This document shows, piece by piece, positions 25,974 to 38,232 of a stretch of 64,000 nt of DNA. How positions within the stretch are numbered: the stretch's first letter is position 1; every line of letters starts with the position of its first letter. The DNA is taken from the NCBI GenBank assembly GCA_027077805.1, contig JALWTS010000033.1, positions 1-64,000 of the forward strand, read 5' to 3'. The DNA comes from Gammaproteobacteria bacterium (lineage in GTDB: Bacteria > Pseudomonadota > Gammaproteobacteria > JABHGC01). A program made the translations under genes and the position numbers. The notes under the pieces are model-generated. The model worked only from the letters and a program-made list of their open reading frames with translations, did no database searches and was not told the origin of the DNA.

Positions 25974-26775
25974 GAGTTGCTGATCCCGTCAGCCATACTG
26001 GCGATTGTTTACCATCACACTCAATCAATAATTCTCCTTTAGCAAGTTCGACCACAACTTTATTATCAAGTTGCCGTTGTTGCTGGCCAACTAAAACGGC
26101 GGCACAAGCGCCACTACCACAAGCAAAAGTTTCACCTACCCCTCGTTCAAAGACTCTAAGTCGTATTCTATCAGATTGTATAATTTGCATAAAGCCTACA
26201 TTGACCCTTTCTGGAAAATAGGGATGAGTTTCAATTTCTGTCCCTAAAGTCTGCACAGGTGCTTGTTTAATATCTTCCACTTGAATGACGGCATGAGGAT
26301 TGCCTAAACCCACCGCACCAATGGTAATATTCCCTTGTTTTAGTGGAAGAGGATATTTCACTTGTTGTTGCGGTGCTAACATTGGAATAAGATCTGGTTG
26401 CCATTTTGGAATGCCCATAGAAACTTTAATAGTATCCGTATCAATTTGCCATAGTTCTAAACTACCTTGATGGGTTTGAACTTTTAATGGATGACTTTGA
26501 CTTAAATCATGGTCATAAACATATTTGGCAAAACAACGGGCACCATTGCCACACTGACTTACTTCACTGCCATCAGCATTATAAATACGATAAGAAAAAT
26601 CATGTTCCGCATCGGTACTAGTCGCAATAAGCAATAATTGGTCAAAGCCGACTCCAGTGTGGCGATCTGCCCATTGTCGAATCTGTTTAGCCGATAATTG
26701 TATTGGCTGTTCTATGGTATTAATCACCATAAAATCATTGCCTAAACCATGCATTTTTTCAAACTTCAAAGGCAT
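25936..26775 (-). CDS. dapF: Diaminopimelate epimerase DapF
   Basis: Converts LL- to meso-diaminopimelate for lysine and peptidoglycan. 279 residues; N-terminal KFEKMHGLGNDFMVI, the first catalytic Cys in SQCGNGARCFAKYV, and the second in GETFACGSGACAAVLVG. Cofactor-independent epimerase fold. Part of the lptM-lysA-dapF-DUF484 group on the - strand, with about 70 nt to lysA. Confidence 0.97.
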   Translation of the reverse strand: MPLKFEKMHGLGNDFMVINTIEQPIQLSAKQIRQWADRHTGVGFDQLLLIATSTDAEHDFSYRIYNADGSEVSQCGNGARCFAKYVYDHDLSQSHPLKVQTHQGSLELWQIDTDTIKVSMGIPKWQPDLIPMLAPQQQVKYPLPLKQGNITIGAVGLGNPHAVIQVEDIKQAPVQTLGTEIETHPYFPERVNVGFMQIIQSDRIRLRVFERGVGETFACGSGACAAVLVGQQQRQLDNKVVVELAKGELLIECDGKQSPVWLTGSATHVYQGVIDCEKI

Positions 26776-26843
26776 TATTTTATTCTTTAATCATAGTTTC
26801 TAATCATAGTTATAATAATTATTAATCATCATTTAGATTTTGC

Positions 26844-28094
26844 TTATGCGGGTAACATCGCTTCACCTTGTATTAATTGTTCAAAAGTTTCTCTGGCTCT
26901 CACCACATAGGCTTTATCCTGATCCACCATAATCTCAGGTGATCTAGGACGACTATTATATTGTGAACTCATCACAAAACCATAGGCACCTGATGAGCGA
27001 ACTGCTAATAAATCACCTGATTTTAATGCTAACTCTCGTTGTTTGCCTAAAAAATCGCCTGTTTCACAAATAGGACCCACAATATCATAACATTGTGTTG
27101 CCATATCCGCACGAGGTTTGACCGCAACAATCTCTTGCCAAGCCGAATATAATGCGGGACGTATCAAATCATTCATAGCGGCATCAACAATGGCAAAATT
27201 TTTACTTGGGGTGGTTTTTAGTGCTTGCACTTGTGTTACTAAAATACCTGCATTGCCTGCAATGGCACGTCCGGGTTCTAATAAAATCTTAAACGACTTA
27301 CCTGCTAATTTATCCGCAATTGCTTTGGCATAATCGGCAGGTAGGGGAGGTTGTTCTTGTTGATAGCGAATCCCTAACCCCCCACCTAAATCCAGATGTT
27401 GAATATTAATGCCTTGTTGTTTTAACGGCAAGACTAGTGCCAATACTCGATCTAAAGCATCTAAAAATGGGGCAAGTTCAGTTAATTGGGAACCAATATG
27501 ACAATCAATGCCTTGAATACTTAAATTGGGCCGTTTTTCAGCCATTTGATAAGCCATTAAGGCTTGGCTTATATCTAAGCCAAATTTATTTTCGTCTAAA
27601 CCTGTGGCAATATAAGGATGAGTTTTGGCATCAACATCAGGATTCACCCGAATGGAAATCGGTGCTATTTTGTTACTGTTTATTGCCACTTGATTGATTA
27701 ATTCAATTTCCGCCAAAGATTCAACATTAAAACAATAAATTTCCGCATCTAGGGCTTGTTGAATTTCCCATGCTTGTTTACCAACCCCAGAAAATACCAC
27801 CTTAGAAGCCTGTCCACCTGCTTTTAACACCCGCTGTAATTCCCCTGCGGACACAATATCAAACCCAGACCCTAGTCTTGCTAATACATTTAATACCGCT
27901 AAATTAGAATTTGCTTTTACCGCATAGCAAATCAAATGAGGATGATGAGCAAATGCTTGATCAAAGGCATGCCAATGACGTTCTAAAGTCGCCCTAGAAT
28001 AGATGTAACAAGGCGTACCATAGCTTTTAGCTAAATCGGACACTCGGCATTGTTCAGCCCATAATTCCCCTTGCTCGTAGTTAAAATAATCCAT
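26844..28094 (-). CDS. lysA: Diaminopimelate decarboxylase LysA
   Basis: PLP enzyme that makes L-lysine from meso-diaminopimelate. 416 residues: the PLP lysine in YAVKANSNLAVLNVLA, the GSGFDIVSAGEL segment, HIGSQ, the glycine-rich LDLGGGLGIRY, EPGRAIAGNAG, and the C-terminal CETGDFLG and SGAYGFVMSSQYNSRPR blocks. It lies 11 nt downstream of the lptM gene and upstream of dapF, the order seen in pseudomonads and relatives. Confidence 0.97.
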   Translation of the reverse strand: MDYFNYEQGELWAEQCRVSDLAKSYGTPCYIYSRATLERHWHAFDQAFAHHPHLICYAVKANSNLAVLNVLARLGSGFDIVSAGELQRVLKAGGQASKVVFSGVGKQAWEIQQALDAEIYCFNVESLAEIELINQVAINSNKIAPISIRVNPDVDAKTHPYIATGLDENKFGLDISQALMAYQMAEKRPNLSIQGIDCHIGSQLTELAPFLDALDRVLALVLPLKQQGINIQHLDLGGGLGIRYQQEQPPLPADYAKAIADKLAGKSFKILLEPGRAIAGNAGILVTQVQALKTTPSKNFAIVDAAMNDLIRPALYSAWQEIVAVKPRADMATQCYDIVGPICETGDFLGKQRELALKSGDLLAVRSSGAYGFVMSSQYNSRPRSPEIMVDQDKAYVVRARETFEQLIQGEAMLPA

Positions 28095-28105
28095 AATCGT
28101 CCCAA

Positions 28106-28291
28106 TTAATGACGTTTTATCAATGCAGTTGTTGTTGCGGTCGTTGTCGTTTGAGTTGTCATTGAAACTGATTGACTTTTAGATTCAGGTAAATAAAGAT
28201 CACCTTTTTGACCACAACCACAAAATAAAACACTACTTGTTACCACTGCGATAAATAATACTAAGCCACAACGTCCAAAACAAATTTTCAT
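28106..28291 (-). CDS. lptM: LptM/YifL-type small lipoprotein
   Basis: About 61 residues: signal peptide with Arg and a hydrophobic core, a lipobox ending in GC, then CGQKGDLYLPE, the LptM signature. LptM helps oxidative maturation of the LPS translocon LptD in the outer membrane. The mature part is a short Ser/Thr-rich tail with a Thr run (TTTTATTTA). An ATG at 28303 would add four residues; the ATG at 28291 follows GAGAATCATT and was chosen. Located just upstream of lysA as usual for this family. Confidence 0.88.
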   Translation of the reverse strand: MKICFGRCGLVLFIAVVTSSVLFCGCGQKGDLYLPESKSQSVSMTTQTTTTATTTALIKRH

Positions 28292-28411
28292 AATGATTCT
28301 CAATTGATGGGTTAAAGTTAAAGTAATAAATTAGATGATAGTTGTATTTATTTGAATTAACAATAAAATATTTTAAGTTTTTAATGAATTAATTATTATA
28401 AGGTTTCGAAT

Positions 28412-29089
28412 ATGGCAACACAAGCAAAATTGTTTACTCAAGAACGTTGCACATCTAAACAAGCAGCAACGGCTAGTATTATTTGGTTACATGGTTTAGG
28501 AGCAGATAGTTCTGATTTTATGGGGATTGTATCAGAATTGCCATTGCCTGAAGAAATTAGCTGGCGTTTTATTTTTCCTAATGCACCTATGCGTAATATC
28601 ACCCTTAATCAAGGTATGACTATGCGTGCTTGGTATGATTTTGCTGATATGAATATTGGGCAAAATGAGGATCAAGCAGGGATTCAAGCCTCAAGTAAGT
28701 TGATTACGGCATTAATTCAACAAGAACAACAACGGGGTATTGCCACCGATAAAATTGTATTAGCAGGCTTTTCTCAAGGTGGGGCAATGGCATTATATAC
28801 GGGATTGACTTATCCTCAGAAACTAGCAGGAATTATGGCATTATCAAGCTATTTACCTTTAGCCTCGGTAACCTTAAGCCAATCACAGCATAAAGACTTA
28901 CCCATATTTATGGCACATGGTTTATATGATCCGATTATTCCTTACGCCTTTGCATTGCAATCTCGTCAGAAATTGTCTGAAATCAATGGCTTGGAATGGT
29001 TTGAGTATCCTATGGAACACGGTGTTCATCCCAAAGAAATTAATGATATAAGTATTTGGTTATTAAGCATATTAAAATCATCAAGCTAA
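28412..29089 (+). CDS. Carboxylesterase/phospholipase family alpha/beta hydrolase
   Basis: 225 residues of the carboxylesterase II/acyl-protein-thioesterase-like group. IIWLHGLGADSSDF holds the oxyanion region, the nucleophile Ser is in LAGFSQGGAMALYTGL, the acid is the Asp in AHGLYDPIIPY, and the catalytic His is in YPMEHGVHPKE. No signal peptide, so cytoplasmic; the natural substrate is unknown. Divergent from the lptM-lysA group. Confidence 0.9.
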   Translation: MATQAKLFTQERCTSKQAATASIIWLHGLGADSSDFMGIVSELPLPEEISWRFIFPNAPMRNITLNQGMTMRAWYDFADMNIGQNEDQAGIQASSKLITALIQQEQQRGIATDKIVLAGFSQGGAMALYTGLTYPQKLAGIMALSSYLPLASVTLSQSQHKDLPIFMAHGLYDPIIPYAFALQSRQKLSEINGLEWFEYPMEHGVHPKEINDISIWLLSILKSSS

Positions 29090-29141
29090 AAATTGTGCTA
29101 AACTTATAAATTTGAACCTTTTAAACCTGATCTGAAAATAT

Positions 29142-30677
29142 ATGGCTACTAATTATTCGATTACGACAGACAAAAATGTTAATCCAAAGGAACATTTAAA
29201 ATTAAGTTTGTTACTAAGGGTGATTAATACGAAACTTGATGATAATTGGCAATTAACGGACAACAACGATGCCAATGTCATTATTATCGATGTTGATAAT
29301 AAAACTAGCACTCATCATTACCAAAATAGCCATGCGTTTCCGATTTATTTTTCAGAAACTAAAACCGATAACCCGTGGTGTTTAGCGAAACCTATTCGTC
29401 ATGGTGATCTATTAGAATTATTGCAAAAAGTTTCTGAACATTTTGCTAAGAATTCAAGCAAAAAAACCAAGGCGTTTGTCAGTAAACAAGCAAGATTAAA
29501 TCTGGAGCAAAAATTACTCGGGCAATTATTACAACATATCATACAGCATGCAGGTAAGAAATTTGTGGTGAGTTGTCAAAATGTTCAACTTTATATTGAT
29601 ACAAAAAAACAACGTTGTTATTGTGCGGATAATCTTGACTTATTCACTCCTATTTTTCGCTTAAATACCGTCAATGCAAATTTTAGTATCATGCAACCAT
29701 TTGAATGGCAAAAAGTTACCGAAAATTTACCAAGTTATTCGCTCGACAGCTTGTTATGGCAAATGGCACTCTCAGGTTCACAAGGACAATTGCTAGACGA
29801 ATATACCATTGATCAAGTGTTTCAATTAAAACAATGGCCTGATTTTGCTAATTTACCCTATGATTATGCCATGATCAAAATATTGTATTACTTGTTTCAT
29901 TATCCTTGTAGTATTCGGGAATTAGTTGACATTACCAAAATTGCACAAACGGAAATTATTGATTTTATCAATGCCTGTGCCATCTTAGGACTGTTACATC
30001 AAAAACCGAGTGCCAAACAGTATTTACCGATATTGTTAAGCAAAGCCAGTCCAATGCGTTCATTGGTCTCTAAAATTGTAAGCCGTTTAAAAAATCCTGA
30101 GAAACAGGCGAAAGAAAGCCAAGCATCAAAACAAAACCAAGAAGTTAAAATAGTCTTTGCAGGTAGTCCTTGTGCTGGAAAAACCACAGCGATTGCCCAA
30201 ATCAGTGAAATTCCGCCTGTTACCACGGAAGCCTTAGGCACAGATGAGTTAAAACAACGTAAACAAACAACCACGGTTGCAATGGATTATGGTGAGTTTA
30301 TTTTAGAAGATGGGCAAAGTATCCACATTTACGGCACACCTGGTCAACAACGCTTTCAACATATGTGGCATATTTTAGTCAAAGGGGCATTAGGCTTAAT
30401 TATCTTAGTCGATGATAGCAGTCAAGAGGCTGAACAAGATATTCATCTTTACTTAGACGAATTTGCCGACTATATCAAAGACAATGGGGCAGTCGTTGGC
30501 ATAACTCATACCGATGAAACGGGGAATACGCTTGAAAAATATTTAGATGTGTTACATGAAAAACACTTATATTTACCAATGTTTGCCGTAGATGTTAGAG
30601 AACGAGATCATGTGGTCATGATGGTGGAGGTCATGTTAAGTCGCTTAGAACTCGATCTGACTAAATTAGCGGAATAA
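29142..30677 (+). CDS. Two-part protein with C-terminal small GTPase domain
   Basis: 511 residues. The N-terminal half (about 1-320) is not recognised; it contains a DYAMIKILYYLFHYPCSIRE and winged-helix-like stretch (about 240-290) as in response-linked GTPase fusions. The C-terminal half (about 330-511) is a Ras-like GTPase of the bacterial Srp/Mgl-related group: G1 AGSPCAGKTT, an RKQTTTVAMDYGEF switch, G3 GTPGQQRFQHMW and a THTD at the G4 position in place of the usual NKxD. Related GTPases act in cell polarity, motility or signalling. No effector or GAP partner lies next to it. Confidence 0.75.
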   Translation: MATNYSITTDKNVNPKEHLKLSLLLRVINTKLDDNWQLTDNNDANVIIIDVDNKTSTHHYQNSHAFPIYFSETKTDNPWCLAKPIRHGDLLELLQKVSEHFAKNSSKKTKAFVSKQARLNLEQKLLGQLLQHIIQHAGKKFVVSCQNVQLYIDTKKQRCYCADNLDLFTPIFRLNTVNANFSIMQPFEWQKVTENLPSYSLDSLLWQMALSGSQGQLLDEYTIDQVFQLKQWPDFANLPYDYAMIKILYYLFHYPCSIRELVDITKIAQTEIIDFINACAILGLLHQKPSAKQYLPILLSKASPMRSLVSKIVSRLKNPEKQAKESQASKQNQEVKIVFAGSPCAGKTTAIAQISEIPPVTTEALGTDELKQRKQTTTVAMDYGEFILEDGQSIHIYGTPGQQRFQHMWHILVKGALGLIILVDDSSQEAEQDIHLYLDEFADYIKDNGAVVGITHTDETGNTLEKYLDVLHEKHLYLPMFAVDVRERDHVVMMVEVMLSRLELDLTKLAE

Positions 30678-30687
30678 TTGTTTTTTC

Positions 30688-31818
30688 TTAGTCTTTTCCC
30701 ACATACAACCAAGCAACGAACAATGCCAATAAACTTAAACCCATGGCAATAAAATAGTTTAAATTTGCGGTCGTGTCTGACCAAAGATAACCAGAATACA
30801 AACTACCCATTGCCCCTCCAGCCCCAAAACTTAAACTACTATATAACGCTTGACCTCGACCTTGATGACTGCCTTTAAAATATCCGTGAATTAATTGAAT
30901 CGCTACTACATGATAACTACCAAAACTTGCGGCATGTAAACACTGGGCAAACAAAGTTAGGATTAAATTATCAATGCTTGAACCAATCATTCCCCAACGT
31001 AAACTGGTCAAAAATAAACTCACCAATAAAATATTTCTTAAACTATAGTATTTTAATAAGTGGTGCATGATCACAAACAAAGCAACTTCTGCTGCCACAC
31101 CCAAAGCCCAAAGTTGACCAATCAAGGTTTTAGAATAACCTGCCTGTTCTAAATAAATAGAATAAAAGGCATAATAAGGACCATGACTGGCTTGCATTAA
31201 AAAACATACCACAAAAAAAGCAATAATTTCAGGACGCAACAACACTTGGATAATCGAACAACTATCGGTATGAATGTCAGAACTTTTCGCTTGTGGCACC
31301 CATAAACTAACAATAAAAATGCCCAGAAACAAACCTAAAATAATTTTAGGTAAATAATCAGGACTAATCGTATCCAGTAATTTGCCAACCATAATAACAC
31401 TAATCACAAAACCTACCGAACCCCATAAACGAACCCGACTATAATAATGGGTTTGATGTCCTAAATATCTAAAAGTATTGGCTTCAAATTGTGGTAAAGA
31501 GGCATTCCAAAAAAAACTAAAGCTAAATACAATGAGAGCGAAACCTAAATAATTAGGTTCTAGTAAAATCAATGCAAAACATAGGAATGATAATAAGGAC
31601 GCTAAGCGTACAATAAGCATGCCTTGCTGAGTTTTATCCGCAATCCAACCCCATAAGGTAGGGGCAATAATTTTGGTTGCCATTAAAATGGCCGTTAATT
31701 CACCAATTTGAGCGGGACTATAGTGATGGTATTGTAAATACAAGCCCCAATAAGGCACTAAAACCCCTAAAGAAGCAAAATAAAAGCCATACAGTCCAGA
31801 AATTCGCCAATAGGGCAT
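30688..31818 (-). CDS. MFS transporter, phenylpropionate-permease-like (HcaT family)
   Basis: 376 residues with about twelve hydrophobic segments. It starts with MPYWRISGLYGFYFASLGVL, typical of the HcaT/LacY-like MFS subgroup, and has PTLWGWIADKTQQG after TM2 and RLWGSVGFVISVI in TM5. Substrates range from phenylpropionate to nucleosides, so the specificity is not assigned. It lies between the GTPase gene (convergent, 10-nt gap) and aroC (6-nt gap), and is probably co-transcribed with aroC. Confidence 0.83.
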   Translation of the reverse strand: MPYWRISGLYGFYFASLGVLVPYWGLYLQYHHYSPAQIGELTAILMATKIIAPTLWGWIADKTQQGMLIVRLASLLSFLCFALILLEPNYLGFALIVFSFSFFWNASLPQFEANTFRYLGHQTHYYSRVRLWGSVGFVISVIMVGKLLDTISPDYLPKIILGLFLGIFIVSLWVPQAKSSDIHTDSCSIIQVLLRPEIIAFFVVCFLMQASHGPYYAFYSIYLEQAGYSKTLIGQLWALGVAAEVALFVIMHHLLKYYSLRNILLVSLFLTSLRWGMIGSSIDNLILTLFAQCLHAASFGSYHVVAIQLIHGYFKGSHQGRGQALYSSLSFGAGGAMGSLYSGYLWSDTTANLNYFIAMGLSLLALFVAWLYVGKD

Positions 31819-31824
31819 GATTAG

Positions 31825-32922
31825 TTAATCAATAACAGCAGGAATAATAGGGGTGGAAGACTTGACATCTTGATTTTGACCACGTTGGCGTAAATAATGA
31901 TCCATTAATACCATTGCCATCATTGCTTCTGCAATGGGTGTCGCCCGAATACCCACACAAGGATCATGCCGTCCTGTGGTAATCACATCGACCACATCAC
32001 CTGATTGATCTATACTTTTTTCAGGTAAACGTAAACTTGAGGTTGGTTTTAAGGCTAAATGAGCGACGACTGCTTGGCCTGAAGAAATCCCCCCTAAAAC
32101 CCCACCCGCATGATTCGTCATAAAGCCATGGGGTGTCATCACATCCCTATGCTGAGTTCCTTTTTGTTCAACTACGGCAAAACCATCGCCAATTTCCACG
32201 CCTTTTACCGCATTAATACTCATTAAGGCATGAGCCAAGTCCGCATCCAAGCGATCAAACACGGGTTCCCCTAAACCTGGTGGCACCCCTTTAGCAACCA
32301 CTGTTACTTTTGCCCCAACGGAATTACCTTCTTTACGCAGAGTATCCATATAGTTTTCTAATTCTGTCACTTTACTGGCATCTGGAAAGAAAAAGGGGTT
32401 TTGTTCAATGACCTGCCAATCAATACTATCAGGTTTAATAGGCCCTAATTGCGATAAATATCCTTGAATGGTAATGCCTTTAGTTTTGAGATATTGTTTA
32501 GCAATCGCACCCGCGGCCACTCGAATTGCGGTTTCTCTAGCAGAAGAACGCCCACCCCCACGATAATCTCGAATGCCAAATTTTTGTTGATAGGTATAAT
32601 CCGCATGACCAGGACGAAATTGGGCTTTAATTTTGCTGTAATCTTTAGAACGCTGATCGGTATTATGAATGATTAAACCAATGGGCGTGCCAGTCGTTTG
32701 ACCTTCAAATACCCCTGATAAGATTTGCACTTGATCGTCTTCACGTCGTTGCGTGGTATGTCGAGTTTTTCCAGGTTTGCGTCGATCTAAATCAATTTGT
32801 AAATCCGCTTCCGTTAATGCCAAACCAGGTGGACAACCATCAACAATGCCACCAATGGCAATGCCATGACTTTCCCCAAATGTTGTTACAGTAAATAATT
32901 GTCCAATTGTATTGCCGGCCAT
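31825..32922 (-). CDS. aroC: Chorismate synthase AroC
   Basis: Last step of the shikimate pathway: EPSP to chorismate, with reduced FMN. 365 residues: [18 protein letters not shown] at the N-terminus, [17 protein letters not shown], the flavin/EPSP-binding [20 protein letters not shown], and [13 protein letters not shown]. Full length for the bacterial enzyme. Divergent from hemC with about 160 bp between them. Confidence 0.98.
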   Translation of the reverse strand: MAGNTIGQLFTVTTFGESHGIAIGGIVDGCPPGLALTEADLQIDLDRRKPGKTRHTTQRREDDQVQILSGVFEGQTTGTPIGLIIHNTDQRSKDYSKIKAQFRPGHADYTYQQKFGIRDYRGGGRSSARETAIRVAAGAIAKQYLKTKGITIQGYLSQLGPIKPDSIDWQVIEQNPFFFPDASKVTELENYMDTLRKEGNSVGAKVTVVAKGVPPGLGEPVFDRLDADLAHALMSINAVKGVEIGDGFAVVEQKGTQHRDVMTPHGFMTNHAGGVLGGISSGQAVVAHLALKPTSSLRLPEKSIDQSGDVVDVITTGRHDPCVGIRATPIAEAMMAMVLMDHYLRQRGQNQDVKSSTPIIPAVID

Positions 32923-33082
32923 AACTATTCCTAACTTTTACATTTTTATCTCAATCGATTAGGATACAAATTATAGTGAAAATTTTTAATGATTGATAGC
33001 TAATCGCTACCACACAACTGGATATTTGCTGTAATTATGTTTAGGATATGGACAAAATTTAGTTTAATCAACGGATAAAATT

Positions 33083-34006
33083 ATGCAAACGCTGAAAATT
33101 GCCACTAGAAGTAGTCCACTCGCATTATGGCAAGCAAATTATGTTGCCGAACAATTAAAACAAATTCATCCAGCATTAACAGTTGAATTAGTCCCAATGA
33201 CCACCAAAGGGGATAAAATCTTAAATCAACCATTAGCCACTATTGGTGGTAAAGGCTTGTTTATTAAAGAATTAGAACAAGGATTATTAGATCATAAAGC
33301 CGATATTGCCGTGCATTCAATGAAAGATGTGCCTGTTTCTTGGGCAGATGATTTTGATGTGCCTGTCATTTTAGAACGAGCCGATGCCAGAGATGCTTTT
33401 GTTTCCAATGATTATGCTAATTTAGCACAACTGCCAGATAATGCCATAGTTGGCACGTCTAGTTTACGTCGCCAAGCCCAGTTATATCAACATTATCCAC
33501 AATTACAAATTAAAAGCCTACGAGGTAATATTAACACTCGCTTAAATCAATTAGATCAAGGGGATTATCATGCCATTATTTTAGCCAGTGTTGGTTTACA
33601 ACGCTTAGCATTTCATGAGCGAATTAAACAATATTTGGAACCAGAACAAATGTTACCCGCGATTGGTCAAGGTGCGTTAGGCATTGAATGTCGCCAAGGT
33701 GATACGGAGGTTTATACACTAATCCAAGCCCTACATCACCAAAGCACGGCGTTATGCGTTAACGCCGAACGAGCGTTTAATCAAGTTTTAGAAGGCGGTT
33801 GCCAAGCACCTATTGCCGCGTATGCCAAATTAAATGATGATAATACCCAAATTTATCTACGAGGATTAGTTGGACAAAGTGATGGTAAAGTGATTTTAAT
33901 GGATGACATTACAGGCAACAGTGCCGATGCTGAAACTCTAGGGCAACAACTAGCAGAAAAATTATTATCGCAAGGCGCAAGACAGATTTTACAGCAATAT
34001 TCTTGA
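33083..34006 (+). CDS. hemC: Porphobilinogen deaminase HemC
   Basis: Polymerises four porphobilinogens to hydroxymethylbilane in heme synthesis. 307 residues: KIATRSSPLALWQANYVAEQ, MTTKGD, the active-site VHSMKDVP, GTSSLRRQAQL, LRGNINTRL, and the dipyrromethane-cofactor Cys in LEGGCQAPIAA. hemD, which often follows hemC, is absent; instead the restriction-modification remnant and hemF face it. Confidence 0.98.
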   Translation: MQTLKIATRSSPLALWQANYVAEQLKQIHPALTVELVPMTTKGDKILNQPLATIGGKGLFIKELEQGLLDHKADIAVHSMKDVPVSWADDFDVPVILERADARDAFVSNDYANLAQLPDNAIVGTSSLRRQAQLYQHYPQLQIKSLRGNINTRLNQLDQGDYHAIILASVGLQRLAFHERIKQYLEPEQMLPAIGQGALGIECRQGDTEVYTLIQALHHQSTALCVNAERAFNQVLEGGCQAPIAAYAKLNDDNTQIYLRGLVGQSDGKVILMDDITGNSADAETLGQQLAEKLLSQGARQILQQYS

Positions 34007-34055
34007 TTCTTGGGCTAAAAATATCAGCAAAACTTAGACGCTTAATCCACTACTG

Positions 34056-35893
<1,838 letters not shown>

Positions 35894-35914
35894 TTTGTTT
35901 TATTTGATTCTATT

Positions 35915-38203
35915 CTATTCCACCGCCTCAATCTGCACCGCATAATCACAATCTTTTTGCGGACAGACTTTTTCTGTGCCTCGGCGTTTAGTGGTTTTAA
36001 TGGTCAACAATGGCCATTGGCATTGTGGACAGGTTTCTTCAATAGGTGGATACCAAACCGCATATTTACACTTGGGATAAGTGGAACACGAATAGAAAAA
36101 GGTATTACGCCGTGATTTACGTTTTAATAAGGTGCCTTTATGGCAACTAGGGCATTCAATGCCTGTGTCTTCTGGTTTTTCTAAAGGCTCCATATGTTTA
36201 CATTTAGGATAATTAGCACAACCAATAAATTTACCATAACGTCCTTGTTTAATTTGCAATTCCGACCCGCATTTGGGGCATTGGCGATCTTTTACTATCT
36301 CAGGTTCTACGGCTGGTTTTTCTTCGCCATTATCGTCTAAATTACGGGTGTAGTGACACTCAGGATAAGCGGTACAACCAATAAAACGGCCATTGCGTCC
36401 TAAACGAATGGATAAGGGTTTGCCACATTCAGGACATTTTTCGTCTAGGGCTTCTTGGGTGACATCACTGCGTTTCACATTTTCATCTGCGGTATCAATT
36501 TTTTGTTTAAATGGTTGCCAAAAATCTTTCATTACAGGCACCCAAGGTTGTTCACCTCTTGCCACCGCATCTAAGGTATCTTCCAGTTTTGCGGTAAATT
36601 GATAATCCACATATTGGGTAAAATGCTCCGTTAAAAATTTATTCACAATTTTACCAACATCAGTGGGTTTAAACCGCTTTTTCTCTAAGGTAACATATTC
36701 TCGTTGTTGCAAGGTAGAAATAATACTGGCATAAGTAGAAGGGCGACCAATGCCATGTTCTTCTAAGGCTTTAACTAAACTGGCTTCACTATAACGTGGG
36801 GGTGGTTCGGTAAAATGTTGTTCCGCCCGAATTTGTTTAAATTTAATCCATTCGCCTTGTTCTAAAGGCGGTAAAATATTTTTTTGCTCGGTTTTTTGAT
36901 CGTCTAAGCCTTCTTGATACACTGCCATAAAACCTGGATTAGCGATAGTCGAACCTGTGGCTCGAAAAATATATTGCTTGTCTTTGCCTAAATCCACGCT
37001 TACTGTATTTAATGTGGCATGAATCATTTGGCAGGCAATACTACGTTTCCAAATTAAACCATATAGTTTTAATTGTTCGGCGTTTAATGCCCCTTTTAAT
37101 TGCTCGGGGGGATTTTGGGTGCTGGTTGGACGCACTGCTTCATGGGCTTCTTGGGCATTTTTGGCTTTGGTTTTAAATCGTCGTGGCTGTTTGGGGAGTT
37201 GATCTTTGCCATAGGTTTGTTCTATAAACTGGCGAATATCCGCAATGGCTTCATCGGCTAGATTGACCGAATCTGTCCGCATATAAGTGATTAAACCAGT
37301 GCTTTCACCGCCAATGTCAATACCTTCGTATAATTGTTGGGCAATCATCATAGTGCGTTGTGCCGTAAAACCAAGTTTGCGTGCGGCCTCTTGTTGCAAT
37401 GTTGAGGTCGTAAATGGTGCCGCAGGTTGGGTACGGCGTTGCTTTTTCTCAATTTTTAATATTTGTAATTGTTGTTTGGCATCTTGAGTAATTGCTTGTT
37501 GAATGGTTTTTGCTTGAGCTTGATTATTAAGACTAAATTTAGTGAGTTTGTTTTTTTGATAATGGGTTAATTTGGCAACAAACGCCTGTTTGTCTTTGTT
37601 TAAATCTACTTCTATGGTCCAATACTCTTTGGGTTTAAATACGTCAATTTCCGCTTCACGTTCGACTATCATGCGTAAGGCAGGACTTTGTACCCGACCT
37701 GCGGACAAACCCCGACGAATTTTTTTCCATAATAAGGGCGATAAATTAAAGCCAACTAAATAATCTAAGGCTCGCCGTGCTTGTTGGGCATCAATTAAAT
37801 CATGAGATAAATCTCTAGGATTTTGAATGGCGTCTTGAATCGCTTTAGCCGTAATTTCATGAAAAACCACTCGTTTGACAGGTTTATCTTTTAATAAGCG
37901 TTTCTTTTTTAGTACTTCATACAAATGCCAAGAAATGGCTTCGCCTTCTCTATCAGGGTCAGTCGCTAAATATAAGGCATCCGCTTGTTTAAGTGATTTG
38001 GCAATGGTCTGTACATGTTTGGCATTACGGTCAATTAATTCATACTGCATCGCAAAATTATTGTCAGGATCAACCGCCCCATTTTTGGGTAATAAATCCC
38101 TAACATGACCATAAGAAGCTAATACCTCAAAATCTTTCCCCAAATATTTTTTAATGGTTTTTGCTTTGGCAGGGGATTCAACAATCACAAGATTTTTACT
38201 CAT
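35915..38203 (-). CDS. topA: DNA topoisomerase I TopA
   Basis: Relaxes negative supercoils by cutting one strand. 762 residues: Toprim domain NLVIVESPAKAKTIKKYLG with the acidic DPDREGEA, the active-site Tyr in TGLITYMRTDSV, RPTSTQNPP, the GIGRPSTYASIISTL block, and three or four C-terminal Cys4 zinc ribbons (CPECGKPL, CPKCGSEL, CPSCHKG, CPQCQWPL) that bind single-stranded DNA. Lies about 30 nt after dprA. AT-rich Lys/Gln content matches the genome. Confidence 0.97.
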   Translation of the reverse strand: MSKNLVIVESPAKAKTIKKYLGKDFEVLASYGHVRDLLPKNGAVDPDNNFAMQYELIDRNAKHVQTIAKSLKQADALYLATDPDREGEAISWHLYEVLKKKRLLKDKPVKRVVFHEITAKAIQDAIQNPRDLSHDLIDAQQARRALDYLVGFNLSPLLWKKIRRGLSAGRVQSPALRMIVEREAEIDVFKPKEYWTIEVDLNKDKQAFVAKLTHYQKNKLTKFSLNNQAQAKTIQQAITQDAKQQLQILKIEKKQRRTQPAAPFTTSTLQQEAARKLGFTAQRTMMIAQQLYEGIDIGGESTGLITYMRTDSVNLADEAIADIRQFIEQTYGKDQLPKQPRRFKTKAKNAQEAHEAVRPTSTQNPPEQLKGALNAEQLKLYGLIWKRSIACQMIHATLNTVSVDLGKDKQYIFRATGSTIANPGFMAVYQEGLDDQKTEQKNILPPLEQGEWIKFKQIRAEQHFTEPPPRYSEASLVKALEEHGIGRPSTYASIISTLQQREYVTLEKKRFKPTDVGKIVNKFLTEHFTQYVDYQFTAKLEDTLDAVARGEQPWVPVMKDFWQPFKQKIDTADENVKRSDVTQEALDEKCPECGKPLSIRLGRNGRFIGCTAYPECHYTRNLDDNGEEKPAVEPEIVKDRQCPKCGSELQIKQGRYGKFIGCANYPKCKHMEPLEKPEDTGIECPSCHKGTLLKRKSRRNTFFYSCSTYPKCKYAVWYPPIEETCPQCQWPLLTIKTTKRRGTEKVCPQKDCDYAVQIEAVE

Positions 38204-38232
38204 AGTTTAATCAACCTATTGTTATAGTTATC